In this document: positions 17,234-27,432 of the stretch, in pieces | How positions within the stretch are numbered: the stretch's first letter is position 1 | Layout of the letters: each line of letters starts with the position of its first letter | Source: AV40 sp963817335 | GTDB lineage: Bacteria > Verrucomicrobiota > Verrucomicrobiia > Chthoniobacterales > UBA10450 | Direction: 5' to 3' | NCBI GenBank assembly: GCA_963817335.1 | Contig: CAWFNX010000005.1 | Span: forward strand, 744,001 to 808,000 | DNA: 64,000 nt | Notes under the pieces: generated by a model | What the model saw: only the letters and a program-made list of their open reading frames with translations | What the model was told of the DNA's origin: nothing | Database searches by the model: none | Position numbers and translations under genes: made by a program

Positions 17234-18265
17234 GTGAACCCGCTGCTGCTTTACGTTTTGGTCGGCGTCACGTTCGTCAGCGTACTTGCGGTGCTCTTCG
17301 TTCTGTTACGCGACCGAAAGAAACCTGAACAACCCGATCAAGGCGCATTGATGCTGCAGCAGCAGTTAAATTCGCTTCAACAGCGCTTGGACGCGTTTGG
17401 GCAAACGGTGAGCCAAAACCTGCAGCAATCGACCGCCTCCATGAACACGCGACTGGACAAGGCCGCAGAAGTGGTGGGCGATCTTCGCGAAAAAGTCGGA
17501 CAGATTCATGAAGTCGGGCGAGCTGCGCAAGAACTCGTTCACATCATGCGCGCTCCGAAGTTGCGTGGAGGAATGGGCGAACTCTTCCTGGGAGATTTGT
17601 TGTCCCAGGTTTTGCCGCCGGAGCATTACAAGATGCCTCACCGATTCAAAAGCGGCGAGGCCGTCGACGCAGTCATTCGCATTGGTTCGAGGCTGGTCCC
17701 GGCGGACGCGAAGTTTCCCTACGAGAATTTCAAGCGGGTGATTGAAGCCACAAGCGAATCCGAGCGGGTGGCGGCGCGCAAACAGTTTTTGCGCGATGTG
17801 AAGAAGCATGTGGATGCAATTTCCACGAAATACATTTTGCCTGACGAGGGGACGTACGATTTCGCTCTGATGTACATTCCGGCCGAGAACGTTTATTACG
17901 AGACGATCATCAAGGAAGATTCGGTGGAAGACCGACAATTGTTCAGTTATGCGCTGGCCAAGCGGGTGATTCCAGTTTCGCCGAATAGCTTTTACGCCTA
18001 CGTGCAAACGATATTGCTCGGCCTGCGCGGAATGAAGGTGGAAGAGCGCGCCCAGGAAATTCTGGGCGAGTTATCACGACTGCGCGGCGATTTCGCAAAG
18101 ATCCAGGACAACTTTCGAATCCTCGGTCGCCACCTCGCCAATGCCAGCGGCAGTTTCACCGAAACCGATAAAAGGATGAGCAAGCTGGACGTCAAACTCG
18201 GTCAAATCGAAGAGCCTCCAAAGACCGATCTTCCACCCACGCCTTCGTTGCCCGGTCTGGATTGA
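17234..18265 (+). CDS. rmuC: DNA recombination protein RmuC
   Basis: A 343 aa protein with one N-terminal membrane anchor (LLLYVLVGVTFVSVLAVLFVLL), a coiled coil rich in Q/L (about residues 35-95), and the RmuC nuclease-like core: LRGGMGELFLGDLLSQVLP, VDAVIRIGSRLVPADAKFP and FALMYIPAENVYYE. RmuC limits inverted-repeat-linked rearrangement in E. coli, of interest in a genome so rich in palindromes. GTG start at 17234. Confidence 0.92.
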   Translation: MNPLLLYVLVGVTFVSVLAVLFVLLRDRKKPEQPDQGALMLQQQLNSLQQRLDAFGQTVSQNLQQSTASMNTRLDKAAEVVGDLREKVGQIHEVGRAAQELVHIMRAPKLRGGMGELFLGDLLSQVLPPEHYKMPHRFKSGEAVDAVIRIGSRLVPADAKFPYENFKRVIEATSESERVAARKQFLRDVKKHVDAISTKYILPDEGTYDFALMYIPAENVYYETIIKEDSVEDRQLFSYALAKRVIPVSPNSFYAYVQTILLGLRGMKVEERAQEILGELSRLRGDFAKIQDNFRILGRHLANASGSFTETDKRMSKLDVKLGQIEEPPKTDLPPTPSLPGLD

Positions 18266-18278
18266 GGAAGAGGAAGAG

Positions 18279-20054
18279 CTAAAGCACCTCGTCCCACTTC
18301 GATTTGTCCTTGAGCATCAGTTCGCGGAGCAAACGGATCGGGGGCATCCCGTGGTTCAGCAGCTCGTTGTGGAATTTCTGGGCGGAGAAGTTCGCGCCTT
18401 CCTGCGCTTTGTAATCGTCGCGCAGTTTAAGGATTTCCATTTTGCCGAGGGTATAACTCAAGTAGCCCGGGTCGAAGGTTCCTCGCATCGCTTCGGCATG
18501 AGCCGGCTTTTCTTCATAGTAACAGTTGTCCTGAAAAAACTTCGTCGCCTCATCGACCGTCATGTTTTGGGTGTGCATTTTGATCGCAACGCACAGCCGG
18601 CATAATCGCAGCATCGCTTCATCCGCCTGGGCCATCCGGTATTTCGCGGCCCGCTTGAGATCGTCCTCATTCGGATTGGCGACGGTGCCGTAACCTTCGT
18701 CGATCATGAGTTTTTCGCAGTAATGGGCCCAGCCTTCGACGAATGCGTAACTGCCGAAAATCTTTTCCACTTTAGTGGCCGTTGAAGCGTTCAGGCGCAG
18801 GAACTGGACATAATGCCCCGGATAAACTTCATGAATTGAAACAATGTCGGCCGTGTAAAAATTGAACGCGGTCAGCCATTCATCCTTTTGCAGAGGTGGC
18901 CAATCGTTTTCCGGTGGCGTCACGTAATAATAGGCTTCGGTCGCGCGTTTTTCGAAGGCGCCCGGCGTGTCCATCGACGCAAAGGACGTTGCCCGGCGAA
19001 ACTGGGGCGTTTCTTTGACCCGGGCGCGAATTTCGGACGGAATCGTGACCAGCTTTCGCGTGATCACGAATTTTCGGATGCCCTCCAGGTCTTTGTTAAC
19101 GTCGGCGAGCAAGCTCTCTGCGGTTGGATGCTCCGATTGCACCTGTTTAAACACTTCCACCGCAGATTTCGTTGGATCGATCTTCTCCGCCGCATCAGCG
19201 AACGCCTTTTGTTCCTTTTCGAGCTGGGCCAGTCCAATCTCGAGAATTTTCTGGGGCGGAAGATCAACCAGTTCCGCTTCGTGCAGCATTCGCTGAAACT
19301 TCTCCTCGCCCAGCGCGAAATCGGCGGTCGCTTTGGGCAATCGTTCGCGTTCAAGCCAGCCCGCATAATCGGTCAAGGCGCTGGCGGCTTTTCGGTTCGA
19401 CTCTAAGAAATCACTGCGCAGTCTCTCATCCTTCAAGTCCGCGACGGCTTCGACCAGGTCTTTGCGCAGAAATTCGGCTGAGCCTTTGGCAATTTGAATC
19501 GCCAGCTCGACATACGGCTTCGGCAGCACCGCATTGAGGTTCGTTTTCGCCGCGATCATAATATTCGGAACCTGCGACTCGATCGCGATGATGCTGTGAA
19601 CGCGATCGTCCAGGGGCGAGAAGTTGCGCTTGATGTAGGTATTTACGTCGGCGGCCCGGGCATAGACCATTGGGTTCCGCTCGTAGATCGCCATCGCTTC
19701 GCGCTGAAAAATCTCTTTTTGGATCCCGGCCTGCAGAATCCGCAGGTCAATTGATTGGCGCTGGCTAAGTTTGCTCAACTCGAATTTTTGGAGCCGATCT
19801 TCGAACCGCTTCAACCGTGAAAGCTCGGCGTCGAGCGCGAGCCGGCTGTAGTCGCTAATCTTGCCGTCGTACTCATGCATACCGATGGCAGTGCCGAGAA
19901 GCGGCCGGGCCACGAAATAGCCTTTGATGAATTCTTCAGCGATAGCCTCGTATTCCTGGTCCGGCGTCTGAAGGGCAAAGGCGCTTGGCGAGATGAGAGC
20001 AATCGCCATCGCAATAAATACCCAGGCGAGGCTCTTGGTGAGACGGGTCGTCAC
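18279..20054 (-). CDS. Secreted DUF885 family protein (putative metallopeptidase)
   Basis: A 591 aa protein with signal peptide MTTRLTKSLAWVFIAMAIAL and the DUF885 pattern, including YYVTPPENDWPP, HEVYPGHYVQFLR (the conserved HExxPGH signature), SYAFVEGWAHYCE and a C-terminal NHGMPPIRLLRELML. The HE..GH motif with the later EGWAHY suggests a zinc-type hydrolase, as proposed for the family, but activity is unproven. Convergent with rmuC at a 13-bp gap. Confidence 0.88.
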   Translation of the reverse strand: MTTRLTKSLAWVFIAMAIALISPSAFALQTPDQEYEAIAEEFIKGYFVARPLLGTAIGMHEYDGKISDYSRLALDAELSRLKRFEDRLQKFELSKLSQRQSIDLRILQAGIQKEIFQREAMAIYERNPMVYARAADVNTYIKRNFSPLDDRVHSIIAIESQVPNIMIAAKTNLNAVLPKPYVELAIQIAKGSAEFLRKDLVEAVADLKDERLRSDFLESNRKAASALTDYAGWLERERLPKATADFALGEEKFQRMLHEAELVDLPPQKILEIGLAQLEKEQKAFADAAEKIDPTKSAVEVFKQVQSEHPTAESLLADVNKDLEGIRKFVITRKLVTIPSEIRARVKETPQFRRATSFASMDTPGAFEKRATEAYYYVTPPENDWPPLQKDEWLTAFNFYTADIVSIHEVYPGHYVQFLRLNASTATKVEKIFGSYAFVEGWAHYCEKLMIDEGYGTVANPNEDDLKRAAKYRMAQADEAMLRLCRLCVAIKMHTQNMTVDEATKFFQDNCYYEEKPAHAEAMRGTFDPGYLSYTLGKMEILKLRDDYKAQEGANFSAQKFHNELLNHGMPPIRLLRELMLKDKSKWDEVL

Positions 20055-20136
20055 GGCGGCGCAAGTTTAGCCGACGGTTTGCCCGTTGCCAAAAATTTTG
20101 GAATAGGCGAATGTCCGGTTCCCGACTCATTGGAAA

Positions 20137-21439
20137 ATGAAGCGTCGCATTCTTATCGGAACCCTCGGCCTCGTTCTGGTAGCCGGGCTTGGTGGCATTT
20201 CAACACGTGGCTTGGCCGCGACCAACGACGATGACGATACCGGGTATTCCCAAATCGCAATCTTTGCCAAGGCGCTTCAATTGATCCGGCAGGATTACGT
20301 CGATGGGAACAAAACCAGTTATCACGATCTAGTGACTGCGGCGCTGAAGGGAATGCTCAGTTCCCTGGACCCGCACAGTCAGTTCATGGATCCGGATGAT
20401 TTCCGCGACATGCAGGACGACACCCGAAGCCGCTTTAACGGTCTTGGCATCGAAGTGGCGATTAAGAACGGTTTGCCCACGGTTGTGAGCCCGATGGAAG
20501 ATACGCCCGCAGCGAAGGCCGGTATTCTCTCGGGGGATCAGATTCTAAAGATCAACGGCGCCTCGACCGAGAAGATGGATTTGCAGGACGTGATCAACCA
20601 TTTGCGTGGCGCGCCCGGTCAAAAAATCAACCTCACATTGCTTCGGCCGGCGACCAAAGAGGTCAGGGATTACGCGCTTGAGCGCGCGGAGATTAAAGTG
20701 CAAAGCGTCAAAGGCGCGCGATTACTCGATGCTGACCTGACCGGCTCGTTCAAGATCGCCTACGTCCGACTGATTCAATTCAATGAGCCGACCGCCGAAG
20801 AGCTTTCCAAGACGCTTGACGATTTGCAAAAGCAGGGGATGCAGGCGCTCATTCTGGACCTGCGCAACAATCCTGGCGGATTGTTGAACAGCGCGGTGGA
20901 CGTCTGCGCGCAATTTTTGCCGCCGAACACCAAGGTGGTTTCAACTCAGGGTCGGGCCGCTTCGCAACAGCGCGAATATTCAACTTCCGGCGCAGCCAAA
21001 GAACGGCCGCATTATCCGCATGGCGCTTCTGGTCAACGAAGGCAGCGCCAGCGGGGCCGAGATTGTTTGCGGGGCGCTGAAGGATCTGCATCGCGCCATT
21101 GTGGTGGGCGAAACCACTTTCGGAAAAGGCTCCGTGCAAAACGTGATGCAGTTGCCCGACGGCTCGGCGTTGCGTTTTACGACCGCGAAATATTACACTC
21201 CGAGCAAGCAGGTGATCCACGGAAACGGGGTTACTCCGAACATTCGCGTGCCGATGAGCCCGGAGCAGGAACGCCTGGTCTTCACCGCCCGGAGCAGCGG
21301 CGACACGATTCGGCCGGATGAGGACAAGAACTTCATCAAGAGCAACGATCCGCAGATGGTGCGGGCGATCGACGCCCTCAAAGGCGTCATGATTTACGCG
21401 CAGCAAAACGCGCCGAAAGGCGAGGTTATCAAGAAGTAA
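20137..21439 (+). CDS. C-terminal processing peptidase (S41), frameshifted
   Basis: A CtpA-type periplasmic serine protease. The first frame gives a signal peptide, the N-terminal cap (LVTAALKGMLSSLDPHSQF), a PDZ domain (AAKAGILSGDQILKINGAS) and ALILDLRNNPGGLLNSAV. The second frame continues with ALLVNEGSASGAEIV (catalytic Ser) and ETTFGKGSVQ (catalytic Lys), then the C-terminus. The frames join near 20999-21003, where one base appears to be extra (GCC AAA G AAC GGC CGC). Both catalytic residues are intact once the shift is corrected, so a sequence error is plausible. Total about 433 aa. Confidence 0.88.
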
Positions 21440-21440
21440 T

Positions 21441-21514
21441 TGGTTGAGCGGTTGAGTAGTTGCACATGTCGGAGCCTTCTCAACGTCTCAACAAATCAAC
21501 GCCTCAACTTCTTC
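21441..21514 (+). repeat. GTTGAG/CTCAAC inverted tract spanning the tsaD start
   Basis: GGTTGAGCGGTTGAG at 21442-21456 faces CTCAACGTCTCAAC and GCCTCAAC at 21479-21508. The arms can pair, with the tsaD ATG (21466) in the loop, so the first dozen codons of tsaD are made of this repeat. The same tract forms the extra arm of the cobalamin riboswitch. Confidence 0.75.
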
Positions 21515-22548
21515 TGGCTCTCGAAACTTCTTGCGACGAAACGGCGATCGCCGTTTTACGGGATCGCGAGTTGCTCGTGAGCGAAGTCGCGTCCCAAATC
21601 GCCGAGCACGAAAAATACGGTGGCGTCGTTCCGGAGGTCGCGTCACGGAACCACTTAGTCCACGCGCCGCGTTTGCTCGAGCGCGTGGCGCGCGAAGCGA
21701 AGATCGACATCGCAGAAATCGACGCGTTCGCTGCGACGAGCGGACCGGGCCTGGCCAGCTCGCTGATGATCGGCGCATCGATCGCGAAAGGTTTGGCGAT
21801 CGGTTTCGGGAAACCCTATCTCGCGATCAATCACCTGGAAGGTCATCTGCTCTCGCCATTCTTCGGCGAAACAAAAATCCGATCGAATGTTTCGTTAGTG
21901 GTAAGCGGGGGGCACACCATGACGGTCTTTGTTCGCAATTTGAACGATTATCGAATCATCGGGCGAACCGTTGACGATGCCGCGGGCGAGGCCTTCGACA
22001 AGATCGCGAAGTTGCTTGGCCTTGGGTATCCCGGCGGGCCGGAGATTGAAAAGCAGGCCGCGAACGGCGACCCGAATCGTTACGACCTCCCGCGAAGCAT
22101 GCCTGAGTCGGAAAGCTTCAGCTTCAGCGGGTTGAAAACCGCGGTCCGTTATTTGTTGCCTAAAATTGTAGGGCGTTTCGGTGAAACGCCAGTCTCGAAT
22201 CGCCGTCTGCCACAGACGGCCTACAAATTATCTCCGGCTGATTTGGCTGACGTTTGCGCTTCAGTGCAGGCGGCGATTGTCGATGTGCTTGTTCGCAAAA
22301 CAATCGACGCCGCTAAAGCGAACAATGTCGATCTTGTCACGATGAGTGGCGGCGTCAGCTGCAATAAAGAATTACGAAAACAAATGGCCGCAGCCTGCGA
22401 GCTTCGCGGGTTCGAATTAAAAACAGCGGAACAGTGGCTTTGCACCGATAACGCGGCGATGATCGCTTTCGCCGCGATGTTGAAATTGCAGAACGGGGTT
22501 AGCTCGAGCGTGGCGGACGAGATCGATCCAAATCTTGCGCTGAGGTAG
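21466..22548 (+). CDS. tsaD: tRNA N6-adenosine threonylcarbamoyltransferase
   Basis: TsaD transfers the threonylcarbamoyl group to A37 of ANN-decoding tRNAs. The 360 aa product has LALETSCDETAIAVL, the metal-binding INHLEGHLLSPF, the nucleotide loops VSGGHTMTV and DAAGEAFDKIAKLLGLGYPGGP, and MSGGVSCNKELR. The conserved core begins only at about residue 15; the preceding residues come from a CTCAAC repeat tract. A two-hairpin element at 22167-22225 adds about 20 residues in frame, and the TAG stop lies in another element at 22544. The gene follows the S41 protease by 26 bp. Confidence 0.94.
   Translation: MSEPSQRLNKSTPQLLLALETSCDETAIAVLRDRELLVSEVASQIAEHEKYGGVVPEVASRNHLVHAPRLLERVAREAKIDIAEIDAFAATSGPGLASSLMIGASIAKGLAIGFGKPYLAINHLEGHLLSPFFGETKIRSNVSLVVSGGHTMTVFVRNLNDYRIIGRTVDDAAGEAFDKIAKLLGLGYPGGPEIEKQAANGDPNRYDLPRSMPESESFSFSGLKTAVRYLLPKIVGRFGETPVSNRRLPQTAYKLSPADLADVCASVQAAIVDVLVRKTIDAAKANNVDLVTMSGGVSCNKELRKQMAAACELRGFELKTAEQWLCTDNAAMIAFAAMLKLQNGVSSSVADEIDPNLALR
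22167..22225 (+). repeat. Two-hairpin palindromic element inserted in frame in tsaD
   Basis: Outer TGTAGG/CCTACA, hairpin 1 GGCGTTTCGGTGAAACGCC, hairpin 2 GCCGTCTGCCACAGACGGC. Translated as VGRFGETPVSNRRLPQTAY, between VRYLLPKI and KLSPADLADVCASVQ. The left half is nearly the same as the alaS copy (VGRLGETP). Confidence 0.87.
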
Positions 22549-22597
22549 GGACGCCGGGCTGCGGCGTCCGCGGTCGGCGCATCGCGCCGACCCTACC
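22544..22597 (+). repeat. Two-hairpin palindromic element (GGTAGGG...CCCTACC)
   Basis: Outer GGTAGGG/CCCTACC, hairpin 1 GACGCCGGGCTGCGGCGTC, hairpin 2 GGTCGGCGCATCGCGCCGACC. Its left end supplies the TAG stop of tsaD, and its right end lies 3 bp from the convergent prenyl synthase stop. Confidence 0.85.
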
Positions 22598-22599
22598 AA

Positions 22600-23481
22600 T
22601 TAATATTCGCGTTCGAGCAAATAATTCGCGAGCGCGTGCAACGTGTCGCCTTTTTTGCCGAAAATCTTCAACGCGTCGTGGGCTTGTTTGGTGAGACGTT
22701 TGGCTTCTACTCGCGACTTCTGCAAACCGATCAATGCCGGATAAGTCGCTTTTTGCGCGGCCACGTCCTTGCCCGCGCTCTTGCCGAGTTTCTCGCTGGT
22801 TTGGGTGACATCGAGGATGTCGTCGATCACTTGAAACGCCAGCCCAAGCGAGCGTCCGAATTTGGTGATGGCGGCGAGTTCCTTGACTGTAGCATTCGCG
22901 CTCATCGCCCCAAGACAAACTGAGGCCGTCAAAATTGCCGCGGTCTTGTTGTGATGGATGTAGCGAAGATCGGCGACACTCACTTTTTTTCCTTCGGCTT
23001 CCAGATCGGCCACCTGTCCGGCAATCAGTTTTCGACTTCCGGCTGCGACCGCGACTTCGCGCAGCAGCGTGAACGGATCGTATCGATGAGGCGGCTTTGC
23101 GCGTGAAACGATTTCAAACGCGATCGTCAACAGCGCGTCGCCGGCGAGGACAGCGATGCCATCGCCAAAAACTTTGTGACAGGTTGCGCGACCGCGCCGG
23201 AAATCGTCGTTATCCATGCTGGGGAGATCGTCATGGACCAGGGAATAGGTGTGGATGCATTCCATGGCGCAGGCGAGGGGCAGCGCGTTCTCAATTTTGC
23301 CGCCGCAGGCTTCGGCCGCGGCCAGGGTTAAAATTGGCCGCAATCGTTTTCCGCCGGCGAACAAACTGTAGCGCATCGCTTTGTGAATCGTCGCCGGCCG
23401 CACGTTTTCCTTCGGCAAATATCGATCCAGCGCCCGATCAATCATTTTCTGCCGGGATTTGAGATACGATTTGAGATTCAT
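22600..23481 (-). CDS. ispA: Polyprenyl (farnesyl/geranylgeranyl) diphosphate synthase
   Basis: A 293 aa trans-prenyltransferase that condenses IPP with allylic diphosphates. The first aspartate-rich motif is DDLPSMDNDD and the second is FQVIDDILD; substrate-binding GGKRLRP and KTAAILTASV are present. The residues before the first DD and the length fit short-chain synthases of the IspA/CrtE group, so C15 or C20 is most likely. I start at MNLKSYLKSRQKM; the open frame extends about 40 codons upstream with no homology. Confidence 0.92.
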   Translation of the reverse strand: MNLKSYLKSRQKMIDRALDRYLPKENVRPATIHKAMRYSLFAGGKRLRPILTLAAAEACGGKIENALPLACAMECIHTYSLVHDDLPSMDNDDFRRGRATCHKVFGDGIAVLAGDALLTIAFEIVSRAKPPHRYDPFTLLREVAVAAGSRKLIAGQVADLEAEGKKVSVADLRYIHHNKTAAILTASVCLGAMSANATVKELAAITKFGRSLGLAFQVIDDILDVTQTSEKLGKSAGKDVAAQKATYPALIGLQKSRVEAKRLTKQAHDALKIFGKKGDTLHALANYLLEREY

Positions 23482-23521
23482 CTGCGCGTTGAAGCAGTTA
23501 AAAGTCGATCGTGCCAGAGCG

Positions 23522-24457
23522 CTAGATATTTTCGGCGGTTTCGGTGACGGCGACGGGTTTGGTTTGCATGGCGAGGAAGGCGCCGATGAGCAAGACGACA
23601 GCACTGACGAGTTGGGTGTGGGTCAGGCGTTCGTGAAAAATCACTGCGGACAACGCCAGCGCGCCGACCGGACAGAGCAGTTGAAGACTTTGGGCGAGGG
23701 CAACTCCGATTTCGTGAATCGCAACGTAATACAAAACGTGGGCCAGGGTGATGCAGGTCACGGCGGAGATGATCAGAATCCAATTCACGTTTGCGTCGAC
23801 GTGAAGCGGAGTCGCGATGTTTCCGAACGCGAGGGTCAACGGCAGAAGCAGGGACGAAGTAATGACACTAACGATGCCGAAACTGCGGATCGGACCCAGT
23901 CGCTGCGAAGGACGTTTGATCAGAGTGGCATAAAGCGCCCAGCACAGCGACGCGGTGAAGGCGATCAGCAATCCCGGTAACGCGACGTGTTTGTCCTGAC
24001 CGTTCGGTTGAAACCAGATTACACCGAAAGCCCCGATTAAACCGAGCAGAGTGCCGGCTTGAAATTGCCACTGGCGAATAACGGTTCGTTCTTCCGGGAA
24101 AAATATGAGCGCGAGCAGGGCGGTAAAGATGACCGAGGACCGTATGAAAATCGCATAAACACCCGGTCCCATATAAAAAAGGGCCAAGACCTGCGTGATC
24201 TGGTGCACAACGTTGGGCAGACACGGCACCAGGCAGGCCATGACGGCCCGGATCTCGATTTTTGGGCCCCGGCCAAATTGCAAGGCGACGAATGGGACGA
24301 TGGCGAGACAGGCCACTGCGTACCGGTAAAAGTTTTGCGACCAGGGATCGTAAAAACGGTTCAAATAGAACTGGAACAGCGACGGGACCGACCAAATGGC
24401 AATGGTGGCGAAAACCGCGCCATATCCTCGCGAAAGTTGGCGGGCGCGTTTGTCCAT
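23522..24457 (-). CDS. EamA/DMT-superfamily transporter
   Basis: A 311 aa protein with about ten membrane helices in two EamA halves: GAVFATIAIWSVPSLFQFYLN in the first, LCWALYATLIKRPSQRLGP and AQSLQLLCPVGALALSAVIF in the second. DMT transporters export small metabolites, and the substrate is not predictable. It lies 40 bp upstream of ispA on the same strand and could be co-transcribed. The C-terminus ends in a short tail TKPVAVTETAENI. Confidence 0.85.
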   Translation of the reverse strand: MDKRARQLSRGYGAVFATIAIWSVPSLFQFYLNRFYDPWSQNFYRYAVACLAIVPFVALQFGRGPKIEIRAVMACLVPCLPNVVHQITQVLALFYMGPGVYAIFIRSSVIFTALLALIFFPEERTVIRQWQFQAGTLLGLIGAFGVIWFQPNGQDKHVALPGLLIAFTASLCWALYATLIKRPSQRLGPIRSFGIVSVITSSLLLPLTLAFGNIATPLHVDANVNWILIISAVTCITLAHVLYYVAIHEIGVALAQSLQLLCPVGALALSAVIFHERLTHTQLVSAVVLLIGAFLAMQTKPVAVTETAENI

Positions 24458-24553
24458 CGCGGGGATATTGCCATGCCGCGGTGATTTGGCAGTTTAATTT
24501 GCTGGCTTGTCCCGCCTGAATCGCTCAAAAATTAGAGCAAAGCGAGGAGAACC

Positions 24554-25525
24554 ATGAAGACCCGAACAACATTGATTTCGTCAATTTCATTAGCTGCGTT
24601 GGTGGCTGTCACGCCGGCTACGTTTGCGAAAAAGCACAGCGGCGGTGGCGGTAGCGGCGATGCCGACGCGCATCACCGCAAGGGAGTCGAATTCGTGGAT
24701 GCCAAACAGTTCGACCAAGCGGTGGACGAGTTCACCAAGGAAATCGAGGCCGCGCCAGATAATCCAGAGAGTTACAAGGACCGGGGAATGGCATACCGAG
24801 CAGCGGGTCGCGCCGCAATCGCGGCGAACGACGGTCCCTCGGCTGCAACCCGGTTTAATGCCGCCGTGGCCGATTTCTCCAAAATGATTGAGCTCCAGCC
24901 GAAGAGTCCAATCGGCTACCTCGAGCGCGCTCAGACCGAGCTTGCTCAAATCCTGTACGACGCCGCAATAAATGATATAAATAAGGCAATCGAGCTTAAG
25001 GCCGATGAAGCTCTCGCCTACAAGTTTCGAGGTTTTGCTTACGTTGGCCTGCGGCAATGGGACAAAGCGGCGGTCGATTTTACTGCGGCGATCCAAAAAA
25101 ATCCGAATGATCAACAGAACTACGATCAACGGGCGTTGGCTTATCGCAGTTTGAACAACTACCCGGCGGCCATTCAGGATTACACGGCGGCGATCGAGAA
25201 AAATCCGAACTATCAACCAGAGTATGCGCGGCGCGGTTACACCTACGCGCTTTCGGAAGATTACGAGAAGGCGATCGCCGATTATCAGCAAGCTTTGAAA
25301 ATGGAGCCTAACGATCAGGAAACGCAGGAGCGCATGAAGTACGCGCAAGGCCGGTTGGCGGCCAAGAACGCTCCGCCACCAACTCCGACGCCGACCCCGG
25401 CCAAGAGCTTTTTCACTCCCACGACGATCTTTTTTGGGGTGATAATTTTGGTCTTTATTGCGGTGATTGTCCGGTTTTTTACCCGAGGAAAACCGGAGGA
25501 GGTCAGCAGCAGCCGGATTCGCTAA
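24554..25525 (+). CDS. Secreted TPR protein with C-terminal membrane anchor
   Basis: A 323 aa protein with a signal peptide (MKTRTTLISSISLAALVAV), a Gly/His-rich stretch, then about five or six TPR units (for example YKDRGMAYRAAGRAAIAAND; AYKFRGFAYVGLRQWDKAAV; YQPEYARRGYTYALSEDYEK). A PTPTPTPA linker and one transmembrane helix (TIFFGVIILVFIAVIVRFF) close the protein. It is likely anchored in the inner membrane with TPRs facing the periplasm, as a scaffold. Good Shine-Dalgarno GAGGAG precedes the ATG. Confidence 0.82.
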   Translation: MKTRTTLISSISLAALVAVTPATFAKKHSGGGGSGDADAHHRKGVEFVDAKQFDQAVDEFTKEIEAAPDNPESYKDRGMAYRAAGRAAIAANDGPSAATRFNAAVADFSKMIELQPKSPIGYLERAQTELAQILYDAAINDINKAIELKADEALAYKFRGFAYVGLRQWDKAAVDFTAAIQKNPNDQQNYDQRALAYRSLNNYPAAIQDYTAAIEKNPNYQPEYARRGYTYALSEDYEKAIADYQQALKMEPNDQETQERMKYAQGRLAAKNAPPPTPTPTPAKSFFTPTTIFFGVIILVFIAVIVRFFTRGKPEEVSSSRIR

Positions 25526-25632
25526 GGTGTCCGGTCCGCTCCGCTGCCGACCTTGAAATCTGGCGCCTCCGGCGCGCAAATTAGCATCGCGCAAGGGGCT
25601 GCTCGATCTGCCTTTAACCTCGTAAAATTGCT

Positions 25633-25661
25633 TTGACACTCCCCCCGGGGCGACTACCGTT
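25633..25661 (+). promoter_or_regulatory. Probable promoter of the tRNA-Thr / tuf / secE / nusG / rplK transcript
   Basis: TTGACA at 25633-25638, a 16-bp spacer, then TACCGT at 25655-25660. A perfect -35 and a weak -10, about 95 bp upstream of tRNA-Thr. Confidence 0.4.
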
Positions 25662-25754
25662 TCGGACGCTTTTTGCGAGAACGAGACGGTCCCATGGTCG
25701 TTGCAATTTGACGCGGCTTTGGGACTTTTGGTTCTACACGCGGGAGGCAAACCG

Positions 25755-25830
<76 letters not shown>

Positions 25831-25907
25831 GTTTGAGCCCGCGACAGGGACGATAGTTAAAAATTGACGCAGTTTTTATTTAGTTAGAACACGACAGGAG
25901 AATTGAT

Positions 25908-27092
<1,185 letters not shown>

Positions 27093-27105
27093 AATTACAA
27101 AGCCT

Positions 27106-27178
27106 ACGCCAGTAACTCAATTGGTAGAGTAGCGGTCTCCAAAACCGCCTGTTGGGGGTTCGAGTCCCTCCTGGCGTG
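27106..27178 (+). tRNA. tRNA-Trp (CCA)
   Basis: Acceptor ACGCCAG pairs with CTGGCGT, discriminator G. The anticodon loop CTCCAAA gives CCA. The 3' CCA is not encoded, unlike the other two tRNAs of the window. It lies 14 bp after tuf and 36 bp before secE. Confidence 0.96.
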
Positions 27179-27214
27179 GTTTGGACTGCAACCAACGACA
27201 ACGACACCGCCCCG

Positions 27215-27430
27215 ATGGGAAAAATCAGAAACTTTTTCACCGAAGTTAAGGTCGAGCTTCAAAAAGCTTCCTGGCCGTGGGACCCGAAAGAAAGAGGGTT
27301 CCGCAGATACAAGGAGCTGGTTGATTCGACGCTTGTCGTGATTATCGCGATGCTGCTGCTCGGCGGTTACGTTGCCCTATTCGACTTTGTGCTCGTGAAC
27401 GTGGTGCACTATTTTACAAAGCTTCACTAA
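27215..27430 (+). CDS. secE: Preprotein translocase subunit SecE
   Basis: A 71 aa protein with the conserved cytoplasmic segment FFTEVKVELQKASWPWDPK and a single membrane helix (VVIIAMLLLGGYVALFDFVLV), the minimal SecE form that clamps SecY. The start is the ATG at 27215 (MGKIRNFF); an earlier in-frame GTG lies in the tRNA. It is followed by nusG after 2 bp. Confidence 0.96.
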   Translation: MGKIRNFFTEVKVELQKASWPWDPKERGFRRYKELVDSTLVVIIAMLLLGGYVALFDFVLVNVVHYFTKLH

Positions 27431-27432
27431 GT

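Noticed and set aside
24590..25750. 386-codon antisense frame over the TPR gene
   Set aside because: Low-complexity shadow of repeated TPR codons.
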